Shown: positions 46,990 through 59,200, numbered from the stretch's first letter. The stretch: 64,000 nt of DNA from Ctena decussata (GCA_963989385.1 OZ022509.1:48004271-48068270); one strand, 5' to 3'. The notes: generated from the sequence alone by a model not told the origin. Made by a program: numbers and translations.

Positions 46990-47990
46990 AAACTGTTCCA
47001 CCATGGCCACTTCTATAAAATCACTAAATGACCTTGACCTTAGTATTTATAGAGGTTGAAGTTGACTGCATTTCCATATAACAGAGCTCAATAGCAACAG
47101 AAAAATGCACTTTCTCATCTTTTCCCATTCAAAAGCCTAAGGGACCAAATTTGACCTTGCCATAAAATAGGTCAAGGTCAACCTCAGGTCATCATTTATA
47201 TAAACTTTGTAGTACTAGAGCCCATGATGCTACATACCAAGTTTCAAGGCAATCGGCCCGGTGATTCTTGAGAAGAAGAATTTTTAAGGTTTTTACCATA
47301 TACGGGCATGGTGGCCATCTTGGTCATATGATCTGGGTCAAATATATAAACTTTTGTTTCTTTATACTGTTAAGGCTCTATATGAAATTTGGCTTCAATC
47401 AGCCTAGTGATTTCTGATAAGTCTTTTGAAAATGTTGACGACGGATGACGACGACAATGACCTTGATCTCTAGTATTCATAGGGGTTGAAGATGACTGAA
47501 TTTCCATATCACAGAGGACAATAGCAACAGAAAAATGCACCTTTTCAGCTTTTCCCATTCAAAAGCCTAAGGGACCAAATTTGACCCTGCCATATAACAG
47601 GTCAAGGTCAACCTAAGGTCATCATTTATATAAACTTTGTAGTACTGGAGTCAAAGATGCTACATACCAAGTTTCAAGGCAATCGAGCCAGAGGTTCTGG
47701 AGAAGAATATTTTTTAAAGTTTTTACCGTATATGAGCATGGCGGCCATCTTGGTCATGTGACCTAGGCCAAATATATAAACTATCGTTCCCACATCCTGT
47801 TAAGTATACATGAAATTTGGCTTCCACCAGCCCAATGGTTTCTGAGGAGAAGATGTTTGAAAATGATGACACCCAGTGGCAAAATGACCTTTGATCAAGG
47901 TCACTAAATAATCTTGACCTCTCATATCCATAGGTGTAGAAATTGACTACATTTCCACATCACAGATCACAAAAGCAACAGACAATTGTT
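46990..47990 (+). repeat. Modular repeat (same modules as 8990-10335)
   Basis: Two modules start near 47030 and 47458 with 'TTTGACC(T/C)TGCCATA' and 'CATGGCGGCCATCTTGGTCAT'. A third begins near 47890. AGGTCA half-sites are frequent ('GGTCAAGGTCAACCT'). Confidence 0.75.
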
Positions 47991-48049
47991 ACTGCCATGA
48001 ATGTTTGATTTTTTTAAATAAAATATGTTTAAACCAAAAGCAACAGAAA

Positions 48050-49340
48050 ACAAGAGGGCCATGATGGCCCTGGATCGCTCACCTGAGTATCCTGTGAACT
48101 TAACCTCAGAGGCATCCATATGACCGACAGAGTTTCACAAAGAATTAAATGGAAATTGAACCCTTGATTGTGTACCTAAGGTTTTCATAAGATTTAACCT
48201 AATGACCTAGATTTTGACCCCACATGACCCAGTTTCAAACCTGGCCTAGATTTCTAGGATATGAACATTCTGACAAAGTTACCAAAACTGTGCCCTCTAG
48301 AGTGTACACAATGTTTTTCTAAGGGTTAACCTAGTGACCTACTTTTTGACCCAACATGACCAAGTTGCACCCTTGGTCCAGATTTGTTGGAGACAAACAT
48401 TCAGACAAAGTCTGATGAAGATAAGAACAAAACGGTGTCCTCTAAAGCGTTCACACTGTTTTTCTAACTAATGACCTAGTTTTTGACCTGACATGGCCCA
48501 GTTTCAAATCTGGTATAGAGTTCATGAAAATAAACATTCTGACAATGCTTCACGTAGATTGGATCATAACTGTGCCCTTTAGAGTGTACACAAGGGTTTT
48601 CAAAGATTTGACCTAGTGACCTAGTTTTTGACCCCACAAGAATCAGATTCAAATTTGGCCTAGATTTTATATAAAAAAACATTCTGACAAAGTTTCATGA
48701 AGATTGGATCATAACTGTGCCCTCTAGGGTGTGCGCAAGGTTTTCCTAAGATCTGTCCCAGTGACCTAGTTTTTGACCCCACATAACCCAGTTTCACAGA
48801 TGGTCTAGATTTCATTTAGATAAACATTCTGACAAAGTTTCATGATGATTGGATCATAACTGTGCCCTCTGTGTCATTCTAAACAAAGTTTCATGATGAT
48901 TGGATCATAGCTGTGCCCTCTGTGTCATTCTAAGATTTATTTCTTTTTTAGCACTGGCGGCCATTTTGTTCAGCGGAGTGAAACCATTTTAGCAATTTTG
49001 GTAAAGGGCCATGAGTAAAACATTTCTGTGAATTTTTTTTTTAAATCGAGCCATTGGCTTCAGAGACGATGCTGTTAAAAGCTTTTTTCTATTTTTAGCT
49101 CTGGCGGCCATATTGTTCTGCATAGCAGAACCGTTTGAGCAATTTTGGTAGAGGGTCTCCGAAGGAACATTTCTGTGAAATTATTTCAAAATCGGCCCAG
49201 CAGTTTTGGAGGAGAAGTCGTTTAAAGATTTTTTTCTATTTTTAGCTCTGGTGGCCATATTGTTCAGCGGAGCGGAACCGTTTCAGCAATTTGGTAGAGT
49301 CTCCTAAGGAACATTTTTGTGAAATTATTTCATGTGCCTC
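48050..49340 (+). mobile_element. Family A modular element
   Basis: The cap ACAAGAGGGCCATGATGGCC is followed by CTGGATCGCTCACCTGAG. The modules are the reverse of those at 12170-13670: first about six with 'ACATTCTGACAAAGTTTCA' and 'TGACCTAGTTTTTGACC', then three with 'AGCTCTGGCGGCCATATTG'. No closing hairpin is found near 49340. Confidence 0.8.
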
Positions 49341-49402
49341 ATAATTGTTCATATCACTACACGTAGAATATCATTTAAGATCTAAAGTCACACACATACA
49401 AA

Positions 49403-50702
49403 ACAAGAGCTCCGCAAGCGGGGCAATATACGCCCGTTTCTGAATGGTGTTTTTTTTTTGCACCGTTTCATCCTTGTCTACGTTGCTATCAAGTTTATCA
49501 AGACATTCCAAACATTAAGGTTCTCAAAAGAAAAGCGTTCAAAAAGTAATCAAAGGGATGTAACTAAAAAAATAAGGAAGGGGAAGCAATTATTCTTTTA
49601 TTAGACATACTGTCTCAACCTAATACACATTGCTATAAAGTTTCATCAAGATATTCCGTACGGTTACCTAGTAATAACTTGCCCTAGAATAGCAGTAGAA
49701 ATTAATCAAAGGGATGTAACTCTATAAATAAGGAAGGGGAAGCAATTATTTTTATATAAGACACACAACCTCAACCTAATACACATTGCTATAAATTTTC
49801 ATCAAGATATTCCATACGGTTGCCTACTTATCGCTTGCATAAGAATAGCCTTAGAAAAAATTCAAAGGGAGGTTATTCATAAATAAGTAAGGGGAGGCAA
49901 TCGTTTTTAAATGTGACATATTGTGTCAACCTAATATACATCACTATCAAGTTTCATCACGATAGTCCAAAGGGTTAGTTAGATATGAAACAAAATAATC
50001 AAAGGGAGGTAACTCAAAAAAGTAAGTAAAGGGGTGTAACCATTCTTGTATGAGACATATTGTCTTAACCTCATATACATTGTTATAAAGTTTCATCATG
50101 ATATTCCAAAGAGTAACCAAATATACAAATGTTCAAATATAGTCTGACACAATAATCAAAGGGAGGTAACTCAAAATCTAAGTCAGAGGGAGTAACCATT
50201 CTTGTATGAGACACGTTGTCTTAACCTCATAAACATTGGTATACAGTTTCATCATGATATTCCAAAGAGTAACCAAGTTATGGAATGCTAAAGAATTGCC
50301 ATACAAACTGCCATAGACGAGTTTTTTCAAAGGGCTGTAACTCCGCTAAAAATCATCGGAGGAAAATTTCCGTAAAATATGCGCTGCTCCACATCGTAGT
50401 CTTACTATTTACAAAGTTTCAGCTTAATTGGATGAAAACTGTAGGAGGAGTTATCCGGAAACGAACACCCCAAAAATTCTAAGTAAAGGGCTGTAACGCC
50501 GTTAAAAATCATTGGAGCGTAACCTCGAAACGATATGCGCTGGTCCACCTCATACTCTTACTATATACCAAGTTTCAGCTTGATCGGATGTAAACTGTAG
50601 GAGGAGTTATCCGGAAACGAAAAGTTTACGCTGGACGGACGGACGGACGGACGGACGCCAGCGCCATAACAATATACGTCTCGTTTTTCAAACGGGCGTA
50701 TA
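49403..50702 (+). mobile_element. Family D modular element
   Basis: The cap ACAAGAGCTCCGCAAGCGGG is followed by GCAATATACGCCCG. The right end is a GGACGGACGGACGGACG stretch, then GTCTCG, then AAACGGGCGTATAAA, so CGCCCG/CGGGCG is the inner inverted repeat. Six to seven modules of about 130-150 bp carry 'TCAAAGGGATGTAACT' and 'TTTCATCAAGATATTCC'. Confidence 0.85.
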
Positions 50703-51716
50703 AAAAAAACCAGTCCAGGTAGGCAGCAAAATTGATGGGTGCCCCCCCCCCCCCCCCCCCCACCCCCTCAAATAATTTACCTGGTTACCTCAGTTACTGG
50801 TTACCTGGAATTTCAATATTGATTTTTTGTATGCTTGGAACCAGCAAATTAATGAAATGTGGTGAATATTAATATGCTAACAGAGCAATGAAGATGTACT
50901 TCTAACTTGGAAAAGTTATATTTGCTTTACATGCAAGGTAAACAACTGAAGTTCAGTCAGAATGGTCAGTTAACCGGCCCATACTGTTCCTGGTCAAGCC
51001 TTCTGAAGGCAGTTTACCGGTACTTAGTATATATTCTTTCACCATTAATTGACAGCTGCTCAGAAATCAGCAGAAGAGAATGATCAAAGCTTCATAAAAG
51101 AATGTGCTAGATGTTAGAGGATCAATCTCGAGGCCCACTCTCTCTTCGCAAATTTAAAAAGTAAATACTTCTAGGCTAAACATACAAACCTATGGGCTTA
51201 TTATTCTCTTTAGGGCCTAAATTAAAAAAATATTTGTCCTTTACCTACCCAGCATTTTAGTCTTGGGTGGGTGGGTAAGATAATTATTGTAGTATATTTT
51301 GCTTTCTGTAGAAAGCAATCAATTAACTTACTTTTTTGAGGATTTTAGCCTACATGCATACAAAGCCTTTTATTTTGGACGGACTAGCTGTATTTGCTTT
51401 TAATCAAATGAGTATTTTAAATCATTTTTAACCTTGCTGTCAATGTCCCTCATTATACATTAGCTAAATGTTGTAGTTGTAGCACTTTTGTGTGTGTTGT
51501 TGGGTTTAAGGTCATTGTCAACAGTCTATCAGTCATATCACAGCCGTGTTTGGTTGCGACAGGGAGCAGCAATACTCAATTTTATCTAGACTGCTGCCTC
51601 ACTGTGGTATCAAATTCCAAACACTTGATACTGACACTGAGGCGACAAGTCCTAGCCCTACCCCTAAAATCTGATTGCCAAGCTGGAAGCAACTAAGTAC
51701 CATTGTTAATGAAGTA
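50703..51716. other. Non-coding stretch with SINE remnant and poly-C
   Basis: A poly-C tract lies near 50743-50762. A SINE-like body lies at about 50935-51150 ('GGTCAGTTAACCGGCCCATA', 'TTTCACCATTAATTGACAGC'), the same family as 55740-56030. The rest is plain AT-rich sequence. Confidence 0.55.
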
Positions 51717-52002
51717 GTCATTTGAAACCACGCCCGCCCCACACCCGGGGAATAGCGGGGACTTTGACTTTGTTGTGTTTCAATCCCCTGCTATAACCCC
51801 TGCACTGCAAGGTCAGTCAGCTGGTTAAACCACGGCAGTTTTCCCCGCAGTCTGTTATTATATCACTGCACTGCCCTTTTTGCCTATATAACACAAATCC
51901 CCCGGACTGTGGAGACAATGCAAAAGTAAAAACACCGCTCATTTCCACGGCTATCCCCCGCCCTCCCCCGGGGGTGGGGTTGGGACCGTGGTTACAAATG
52001 AC
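51717..52002. mobile_element. GC-rich TA-flanked MITE
   Basis: The ends are GTCATTTGAAACCACG and CGTGGTTACAAATGAC with TA at 51715-51716 and 52003-52004. The 40-bp imperfect TIRs continue into CCCC/GGGG-rich stretches. It is 286 bp and GC-richer than its surroundings. Confidence 0.8.
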
Positions 52003-52509
52003 TAGTTCATAACTTGTGACAACTTTAGAATGTCACAGCCCCGGATTGAACTTGGTACCTCCTGATCTGGGAGCAGACACTAACTGCTGCGCTCCTGAGG
52101 CTGGTGTAACACCTTCGTGGTGAGCACTAGTATTAATGAGTTACTGACAAAATATCTGTAGCATGACCTTGCCATCTCAGTAGAATACATGTGTTTTTCT
52201 TGATGTTCACCAAGATCATAATTATTGGAACAAATGCATAAGCAAATAGTCAAGACTCAAGAACTAGACTAGACTGCCATAAAGCGTACTTAAATACAGC
52301 AATGGCATTTGAACCTTCCAAATGCTACATTGGTGCTGATGATAAAACATTTGGTCTCTGTGCAGCATATGTTCAGTGTGTTCCAAATTTTACAATCATT
52401 GTCACATTGTGGTAATTCTTTGACAAGAACCAGAATCCTGGTACACTAACTGCCCTTTCAGCTGCAAACAATAAAACAATATTTCCTCCTGAAAATGCAA
52501 TATAGTTTT

Positions 52510-53555
52510 TGTCGCACCTTGCTAAAACGTGCGATATAGGAGTTCACTTTTCCGTCCGTCCGTCCGTCAGTCATTCCGTCCGTCCGTACGCCAACAATTA
52601 CGTCGACCCTAGTGTTTTAGTCCATTTCTCGCAAACTGTGATACCTACAATCATCAAACCTGGCATAAAGCTTCTTCTTAGAATGTTCTTGAGGGTTTTT
52701 GCTCTTATTTTACCCCTGACTTATAATTTATGCACTGCTGACTTTGTAAAACAGTCAGTCAACAATTACGTCGACCCTAGCATTTAAGATCATTTCTCGC
52801 AAACTATGATACCAACAGTCATCAAACCTGGCATAAAGCTTTTTCTTAGAATGTTCTCGAGGTCTGTAGCTCTTATTTTTACCCTTGACCTATATTTCAT
52901 GCTCTGCTGACTTCGTAAAACGGTCCCTCAACAATTACGTCGAACCTAGCTTTTAAGTCCATTTCTCGCAAAGTATGATACATAGAATCATCAAACCTGG
53001 CATCAAGTTTCTTCTACGAATTTTCTCGAGGGCTGTTGCTCTTATATTTACTTTGACCTATATTTGGTGCTCTGCTGACTTTGTAAAATTTTATAATCAA
53101 AATTACGTCGACCGTAGTGTACAAGTCCATTTCTCACGATTAATGATACCTAGAATCATCAAACCTGGCATCAAGTTTCTTCTTAGAATGTTCTTGAGGG
53201 CTGTTGCAGTAAATTTACCCTTGACATATATATTTAATGCTCTGCTGACTTTGCAAAATTGTACACCCAAAATTATGTCAGCCGTAGCATTTATAGTCTT
53301 TTTGTCTGAAAGTATGATGCCTGTAGTCATCACACCTGGCATAAAGTTTATTCTTAGAATGTTCACGAGGGATGTTGCAGTTATTCCTAACCTTGGCCTG
53401 TATTTCATGCATTTCTGACTTAGTTAAATTTTACATCCAAAATTGTGTTGACCCTAGCGTTTTTGTCCATTTCTCATACAAGTTCTTTTAACTAAAGTCT
53501 TTACTTCTGTTGAAGCGCAGTGCAGGTGCGACATAGCATTCCGCGGAATTCTTGT
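52510..53555 (-). mobile_element. Family B modular element, copy 3
   Basis: The left end is TGTCGCACCTTGCTAAAACG and the right end CAGGTGCGACATAGCATTCC plus GCGGAATTCTTGT. Its modules are different from copies 1 and 2: six of about 160 bp with 'AATTACGTCGACCCTAG' and 'ATCATCAAACCTGGCATAAAG'. The ends are conserved while the interior has been replaced. Confidence 0.85.
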
Positions 53556-53746
53556 TTGAGTAGGGGGGGGTAAAAAGTGGATGGGTGGGTAAAGGACAAA
53601 CACACAAAATTTTATTCTCAGCCTAGTCATTAAAAAGCAATATTTCTTCTACTTTCATGTATCGTAAAGACATGCACAAAATTCAAGGTTATGTTGATAT
53701 GATTGTACCCAATTATTCACCAGGTACCTTCTAAACTTTCTTTCGG

Positions 53747-55342
53747 ATGACCCCTACAACTCATGAGAAACTTTTGACTATTATAGCTACTCTTCCAGAA
53801 TTTCAACACCCTGATGTAAAACCAGGCAGACTTCAAGTGCCATGGGATAAAGATCTCCTGATGTATTTATGGTATATGGGTTCGCAGGAAACAGTTCGAT
53901 CAATTGCAGATCGTTTTGATGTGTCGGAATCTACATTTGTAACGCACAATAGGAGATTGATTGATGCATTTTGTGATCATCTGCAGACAAAGTTTATAAA
54001 ATGGCCTGACCAACAGCACTATCATGCCATTTCACGAGTATTCATGGATAAAAAAAGGCTTTCCTAGCATCATAGGTGCTTTGGATGGTACTCACATTAA
54101 AATCAAGGCATCGTTTGAGCATGGAGCAGATTATTTCAATCGCAAAAAGTATCATAATATAATCCTACAAAATGTACGTCGTGACGATCTTTCGTTTACT
54201 GATGTGTATTCAAGCTGGGCTGGAAAGGTACATGACGCAAGAGTCCTTCGTAATTCTTCCTTGTGGGAAAGTGGGGCAAGGTTGTGCGGTGAATATCTTA
54301 TTCTCGCGGATGGAGCATATCCATGTCGCCGATGGTTACTTACACCTTACCGTGACAATGGACATTAAACAAGAGATGAAGTGAAATACAGTATAGGCCA
54401 TTTGCTGTCTATAAAACAGGCCATTTTGCAGATTTTCTCTTTTGTTATTGGTGATGAAATTGATTTTTATTCTCCACTGGTATTGTCAAACTAATACATA
54501 ACTGGAAACTGACTTCCAGAATTTTATCATGTCAACTTTTTGCTTCTGTCTATTCAATCATGTACAAAATTTTTTAAAATTTTCAGCTTGAGTAAAGGGG
54601 AGTAAAATAATTTAATGTAATAGCTATAAGCTATGCCCATATAGCATCACAAACAAGAAAAGTTTCTATAGATGAATTAATCCTATTCATCATCAATCAA
54701 TTCTTTTTACAGCCAATAAATTCAACTCAGATGAAAACAGGTATACAGGTGCAATTGAGTACAATAAACTAACAATTGACATAGGTAAATATTGACCATT
54801 CTCAGGCTGTTACGGAAATAAACTTACTCCCTCGTAAAATACAGTCGAAATATTTTCTAAAAATGGGCAGTTTTCAAAAGAAACTTTTTAGTTTCAAAAT
54901 ATAATTTTGAAGAAAATTATAGATTAGTTATGTATAAGATAGACATTAAAGATGCGCTTTACTTCACAGTGATGGCTGTGGTAGTTTTAGAGATATTTAG
55001 CAAAATGACCTGTTTTATAGACAGCAAATGGCCTATAAGTGTTTGTCAGACTCCCGAGTTGTAATTGAAAATGCCTTTGGCATACTAAAAGGCAGATTCC
55101 GTCGGCTTCAGGACATTGACATGGCAGACATAATGCACATTGTTAGAACAATAATACGTGGCTGTGTGCTTCACAACATATGTGTGCTTCACAACATATG
55201 TATCGTAGATGGAGATAGCCTAGAAGACTACTTCAAGGAAGAGCTACTGGAATGTAACGACAATAATGTTTATCTCATCGATAATGATGTTGGAGGTCCA
55301 TTACAGAGGCTGCAGATTACTCGATTTTTGGCAGCTCATTAA
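53747..55342 (+). pseudogene. PIF/Harbinger transposase (DDE_Tnp_4), disrupted
   Basis: Starts RMTPTTHEKLL. An N-terminal helix-turn-helix-like region follows (MGSQETVRSIADRFDVSEST). Then come the DDE blocks: GALDGTHIKIKA (first D), DVYSSWAGKVHDARVL, LADGAYPCRRWLLTPYRDNG (second D) and RVVIENAFGILKGRFRRL (E). It ends at 55342 with the normal C-terminal length. Breaks: an A7 run near 54050 shifts the frame, a TAA replaces the codon after DNGH (54367 region), a 642-bp MITE splits the gene, and an 18-bp tandem duplication repeats CVLHNI. The element is dead. Its own terminal repeats were not found; family B ends 190 bp upstream. Confidence 0.9.
54394..55035. mobile_element. TA-flanked MITE inside the Harbinger transposase
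   Basis: The ends TAGGCCATTTGCTGTCTATA are inverted copies matching at 33 of 34 positions. TA lies at 54392-54393 and 55036-55037. Removing it joins 'DEVKYS' to 'KCLSDSRVVIENAFG' in frame. It is AT-rich and has no coding. Confidence 0.92.
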
Positions 55343-55735
55343 TTTTCACTCATTTGGAACTGAGTTGATACAGTACTGAGTGTTTGTGCAGGGGCTGACA
55401 GGCTTATTCGGATGATATTCTCAGGTAATCGATTCAAGAAGGACACCATCCCCCATTATTTTCAATGGAAAGCCATTTGAAAATAATGGGGAACTGTGTC
55501 TTTACTAAATTGATTGACTGTATGAAGTTGTTATTGACGTGTATGACACCAGCTAAGAATAAAATGAAGGAAAATGATTGTTGCTAATTTACTTGCACTT
55601 TAAAATAAAATTAATACAACTGTAAAATGATGCTATGATTTGTAAAATTTTCAATTCTTCCGTTGTCCCTTGCAAAATAAAAATTCCGAAAATCACATGT
55701 TTGTTTATTGCTTTACAGCCATGGTGAACAGTTGA
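55343..55735. other. Spacer after the transposase
   Basis: It contains an inverted pair, CCATCCCCCATTATTTTCAA / TTGAAAATAATGGGGAACTG, near 55446-55497, a hairpin with about 17-bp arms. Otherwise it is plain. Confidence 0.5.
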
Positions 55736-55739
55736 GGTA

Positions 55740-56030
55740 AAGTCTGGACAGTCGTTAACCTAACCATGCTGATCCTGGGCAAGCAATCATTGGGCCGATT
55801 ACCAGTGCCTAGTGCCTCCCGGAGGCAGATTACCAATACTTAATGCACATTTCTTTCACCATTAACTGACAACTGCTCTTCTAGAATCAGCGGAAGAGGA
55901 AGAATGACCGAAGATATAATTTCATGACCAAATCTTCATGAAAGAAATGTGCCAGACGTGGGGGTCGATCTCTGGTCTGCCTTCGCTGCAGTCAGCATGC
56001 TACCAACTGAGCTATTAGTCCTTGGCTTTC
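55740..56030 (-). mobile_element. tRNA-derived SINE, minus strand
   Basis: Read on minus, an A box TAGCTCAGTTGG (56014-56003) and a B-box-like 'GAGATCGACCCCC' are followed by a SINE body with 'GGTCATTCTTCCTC' and 'TTGCCCAGGATCAGCATGG'. Parts match 50935-51150 and 20160-20340. Confidence 0.65.
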
Positions 56031-56990
56031 TACAAAGATGAAACTTTAATAAAACAATAATACAAGTAGTGAAAATACACACTTTTATTCCATTAGCTAA
56101 TGATCAAACATTTCAAGTCAAAAATCAAGAAGTAAATGAAAGACGTCAATGTAACGGCAGAAAAGAAGATTTTTCCCCAATTGCACTGTAAACACTGTAT
56201 TGTGGATGGATGACGGAGCATTGAACACCTAATCATTGCCTCAAACTGCAGTCTACTCCCAATGAGTAAATGACTAGATAATATTGACTAAAAACTTATA
56301 ATTACACACAAACCTTTAGTGCGAAACTAATTCGGTCTGCATTGATTAATTATTGCCCTTGTGCGAGGGCGACATGAGGATTTGTTCAGTGTTCACCCGA
56401 GGTAGGTAATATTACCCAAAAGCGATACAACTTACCAAGGATCCTAATTCACTGGCAACAACTGTTTCATTTTTTATTACCCCTCTTTTTAGTTCTCCAT
56501 ATTTATATGTTATCGGTACTTGTTAGTTCTCAAAAATATGGTTTGTTCTCAAAAAGTTTATAATGTGGTGACCAAATTGTAGACATAATAGGTGCGTACA
56601 CATTATCATAATTGAGCCTCGACGCGAGAAAACCTGTCTTCGTGGGTTTGCGAACAACAAAGACGCAGACCAGCCTACCCATCCGCGCAGACTGATCAGC
56701 GCCTTTGTTATTCGTTGTTTGCTAAGTATCATATCTAGATTTGCTACAGGCGAAATTTCAATTTTCTAACTAGTCTCTGTAGCTGAGGAGACTGGTTTGA
56801 GTCTCGCTTTTTCAGAAACCTATCATAATTTGTTTATTGTGAAGCCTGTTTAGGGCGGTAAATGTTTTAATCTAGGTTTCGCTTCAAACATGGTAAATCA
56901 TCTGATTTTAATGAGCAACTTTATATAACTATATACATGTGAAAATACCTAAAAGGATGCTTGTTACCTTGTATCGGATTATAAGGCTTA
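56031..56990. other. Non-coding stretch upstream of a spliced gene
   Basis: AT-rich. No repeat or gene is recognised. Confidence 0.4.
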
Positions 56991-56991
56991 T

Positions 56992-57085
56992 GAAGAGCGT
57001 GTATAGAAGTCGTCTCTTCAGTTACTCATTTGCTTTTCGAAGAGCGTGTATAGAAGTCGTCTCTTCAGTTACTCATTTGCTTTTC
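56992..57085 (+). repeat. 47-bp exact tandem duplication upstream of an ATG
   Basis: Two identical units beginning GAAGAGCGTGTATAGAAGTC end 3 bp before the ATG at 57089. It probably lies in the 5' UTR. Confidence 0.95.
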
Positions 57086-57088
57086 GAA

Positions 57089-58164
57089 ATGGATACAAAC
57101 AACCTTTACTCATCGCTAAGCGATTACAGGGCAGCAGCCTGTACCCTCAACAATAATTTGAGGAGGGTACAAGCTAAGATAGTTGATCTCGAACACCAAG
57201 TGAGTATAATTTTGTTGTTCTGCACGTGTACTTCAAATCATACTTTCAATGGACTTAAACGCCGTTTTTATTTTATTTGATTGTGTAAGTAAAAAGACTC
57301 ATTTGATTTTCAGAATCAGTTGCTCCCAGACAGACTAGCTCAAAAGGACCAGGAGCTCCTCTTAGTTAGACAGGGACATGCGTTCGCGGAGAGCTGTAAC
57401 CAAACGTTACGTAGTTACTTGGGCGACATGTCAAAGCAGGTAAATAGTGTATTCTTTTTTCTCAAATTTTCAAGTAGCATAAACCCAGAAGGCAACTGCT
57501 GTCAAAAGGCTAGAATATGAAACCTTTGCATTTATTTTGTGTTTGTTTTGTTTGGTTTGATTCTTTACGTCGTCAACAATCTTTCAGTTATAAAGGGACG
57601 GGTCTTCCTGGGTTGAACCAGTAATAAGCTAGGTTTAGTGTTCTTTTTAAGATTTTAATTGCTCAATGACACAACGCAGTGACACCGATGAGGCTCGAAC
57701 CCGTGGCCCCTCGGTCTCGAGTCTAGCACTCTACCACTGAGCCACTGCGCTCCCATTTTTTGTGTGTATTTGTTGATACATTTCTTTGTCATTTAATGTT
57801 TTATATTAAATCGGCTATTGCAATGCTTATTACTTTTATAAAACAATTATCGCCTCCATTACCTTTATTTCAGCAAGAACAGATCGTACAGCTGATTAAG
57901 AAATCTCGGGTGGTATCGTCCATGCCCACTCGGGGTCCAGGTGGAATCATCACAGTTGGGGACCCCTCCCCACTAGTAACTTCCAATGCGGCAGTCATCA
58001 GGCCCACTTCGGACCAAGAAAGGGTGGTTAATATTGGCAACAAGACCCTTCGGACTGAATTAACCAGGACCAGCTCGAGCCCAGGCAGGATCAGTTCTAT
58101 CGGGGACAATTCCACTCAGGCAGCAGAAACTAGGTCTAGCCAGAATAGTGACTCTTGGCGATAA
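57089..58164 (+). CDS. Three-exon gene, 175-residue protein, unknown function
   Basis: Exons are 57089-57199, 57314-57439 and 57874-58164, with consensus CAA/GTGAGT, TTTTCAG, CAG/GTAAAT and TTTCAG junctions, all phase 0. The product starts MDTNNLYSSLSDYRAA. Residues 15 to about 95 are charged and helical with heptad-like Leu/Val spacing, suggesting a coiled coil. The last 85 residues are Ser/Thr/Pro/Gly-rich and basic, probably disordered, ending NSDSWR. AATAAA follows at 58313. There is no frame damage. I do not recognise the family. Its higher GC than surroundings and intact frames argue for a real, selected gene. A tRNA-like sequence sits in intron 2. Confidence 0.7.
57665..57755 (-). ncRNA. 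tRNA-like sequence or SINE head in intron 2
   Basis: On minus: GCGCAGTGGCTCAGTGGTAG, then a GCTAGACTCGAGACC loop and GGGTTCGAGCC (B box). The 5' CGCAGTG pairs perfectly with the 3' CACTGCG, but the nucleotides between stem and D-arm are missing and the T-stem is imperfect. It is more likely a tRNA-derived repeat than a working tRNA. Confidence 0.4.
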
Positions 58165-58610
58165 GCCCCGAGTAGTGATGGCTCAGGCCACCACTACCAG
58201 ACCCACCCCGGGGCCTAGGCCTGAAGAGTTTCAACATAAAAGGAGGAAACTGATATCATCTGACTAAGTTTTTTTTTCTTACATCTCTCTACCCCTATGT
58301 TATTATTAAAAAAATAAACAAGTCTAAAGAACATTTATGAACCTAGTAGTTATAAAACCTTTGTATGTGTTCTTTGCTCAAGTGCTCCATAAAACACCAT
58401 GTCTGATAAGTCTTAGCAAAGATTTTTAATTAACCATACATCAGCTATGCAAGAAGAAAACAACAAAGATGTGCACAATAACTGCATAGCTTTGTTATTC
58501 TCCAATGTGCATAAAATCACCACAATTTTCTCACCACCAGGTTCACTTTATTTTTTTTTTATCAAATTCTGTAACAGTTTCAACTAATCTATATGTACAC
58601 AAACAACAGT

Positions 58611-58815
58611 ATAAAATATTACAATACATGGATTGTTTTCCTGAGACTTAATGCTAGAAATATAAAATATCACAATACATGAATTGTTTTCCTGAGACTT
58701 AATGCTAGAAATATAAAATATCACAATACATGAATTGTTTTCCGGAGACTTAATGCTAGTAATATAAAATATCACAATACATGAATTGTTTTCCTGAGAC
58801 TTAATGCTATAAATA
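58611..58815 (+). repeat. 51-bp x 4 minisatellite
   Basis: CTGAGACTTAATGCTAG recurs at 58641, 58692, 58743 and 58794, with 'AATATAAAATATCACAATAC' between. A 17-codon period opens a minus-strand frame that is not a gene. Confidence 0.95.
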
Positions 58816-59039
58816 TAGAAGACATGGACCTCTTTATTTCACAATTTGTAATACGTGAGCACATAGGTCTGTTTATGGAAACCAAAAATGTATATACACA
58901 TCATGAGCCAGAATTTCTAGCTGAAAAAAATGCCTATTAAAGTAGTGCATACACATTTTTGTCTCAATTTATAGCATTACTAGTTTAGCAATATAGTCCA
59001 TGCTTTTTCTTTCACAAATAATTGACAAACCAGGCCTGC

Positions 59040-59200
59040 AGGCCTAGATTTTATAAAGACTAACGTTCTGACAAAGTTTCATAAAGGTTGGATCAAAACC
59101 CGCTAGAGTGTACACAAGCAAAAGTTGACGGACGGACGTCCGGACGTACATCAGGGTATCCCAAAAGCTCACCCTGAGCACTTCATGCTCAGGTGAGCTA
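59040..59200 (+). mobile_element. Family A element, solo right end
   Basis: The layout is the same as 34260-34480: 'TTCTGACAAAGTTTCATAAA', 'CCGCTAGAGTGTACACAAG', GACGGACGGACGTCC and a terminal hairpin ending CAGGTGAGCTAA. Confidence 0.8.

Noticed and set aside
51230..53615. Possible large element bounded by 'GTCCTTTACCTACCCAG' and 'GGGTGGGTAAAGGAC'
   Set aside because: The inverted pair is short and imperfect, no target duplication is visible, and other elements explain most of the interior.
58584..58775. Minus-strand frame with FYISSIKSQENN repeats
   Set aside because: It is a product of the 51-bp minisatellite, whose length is a multiple of three.
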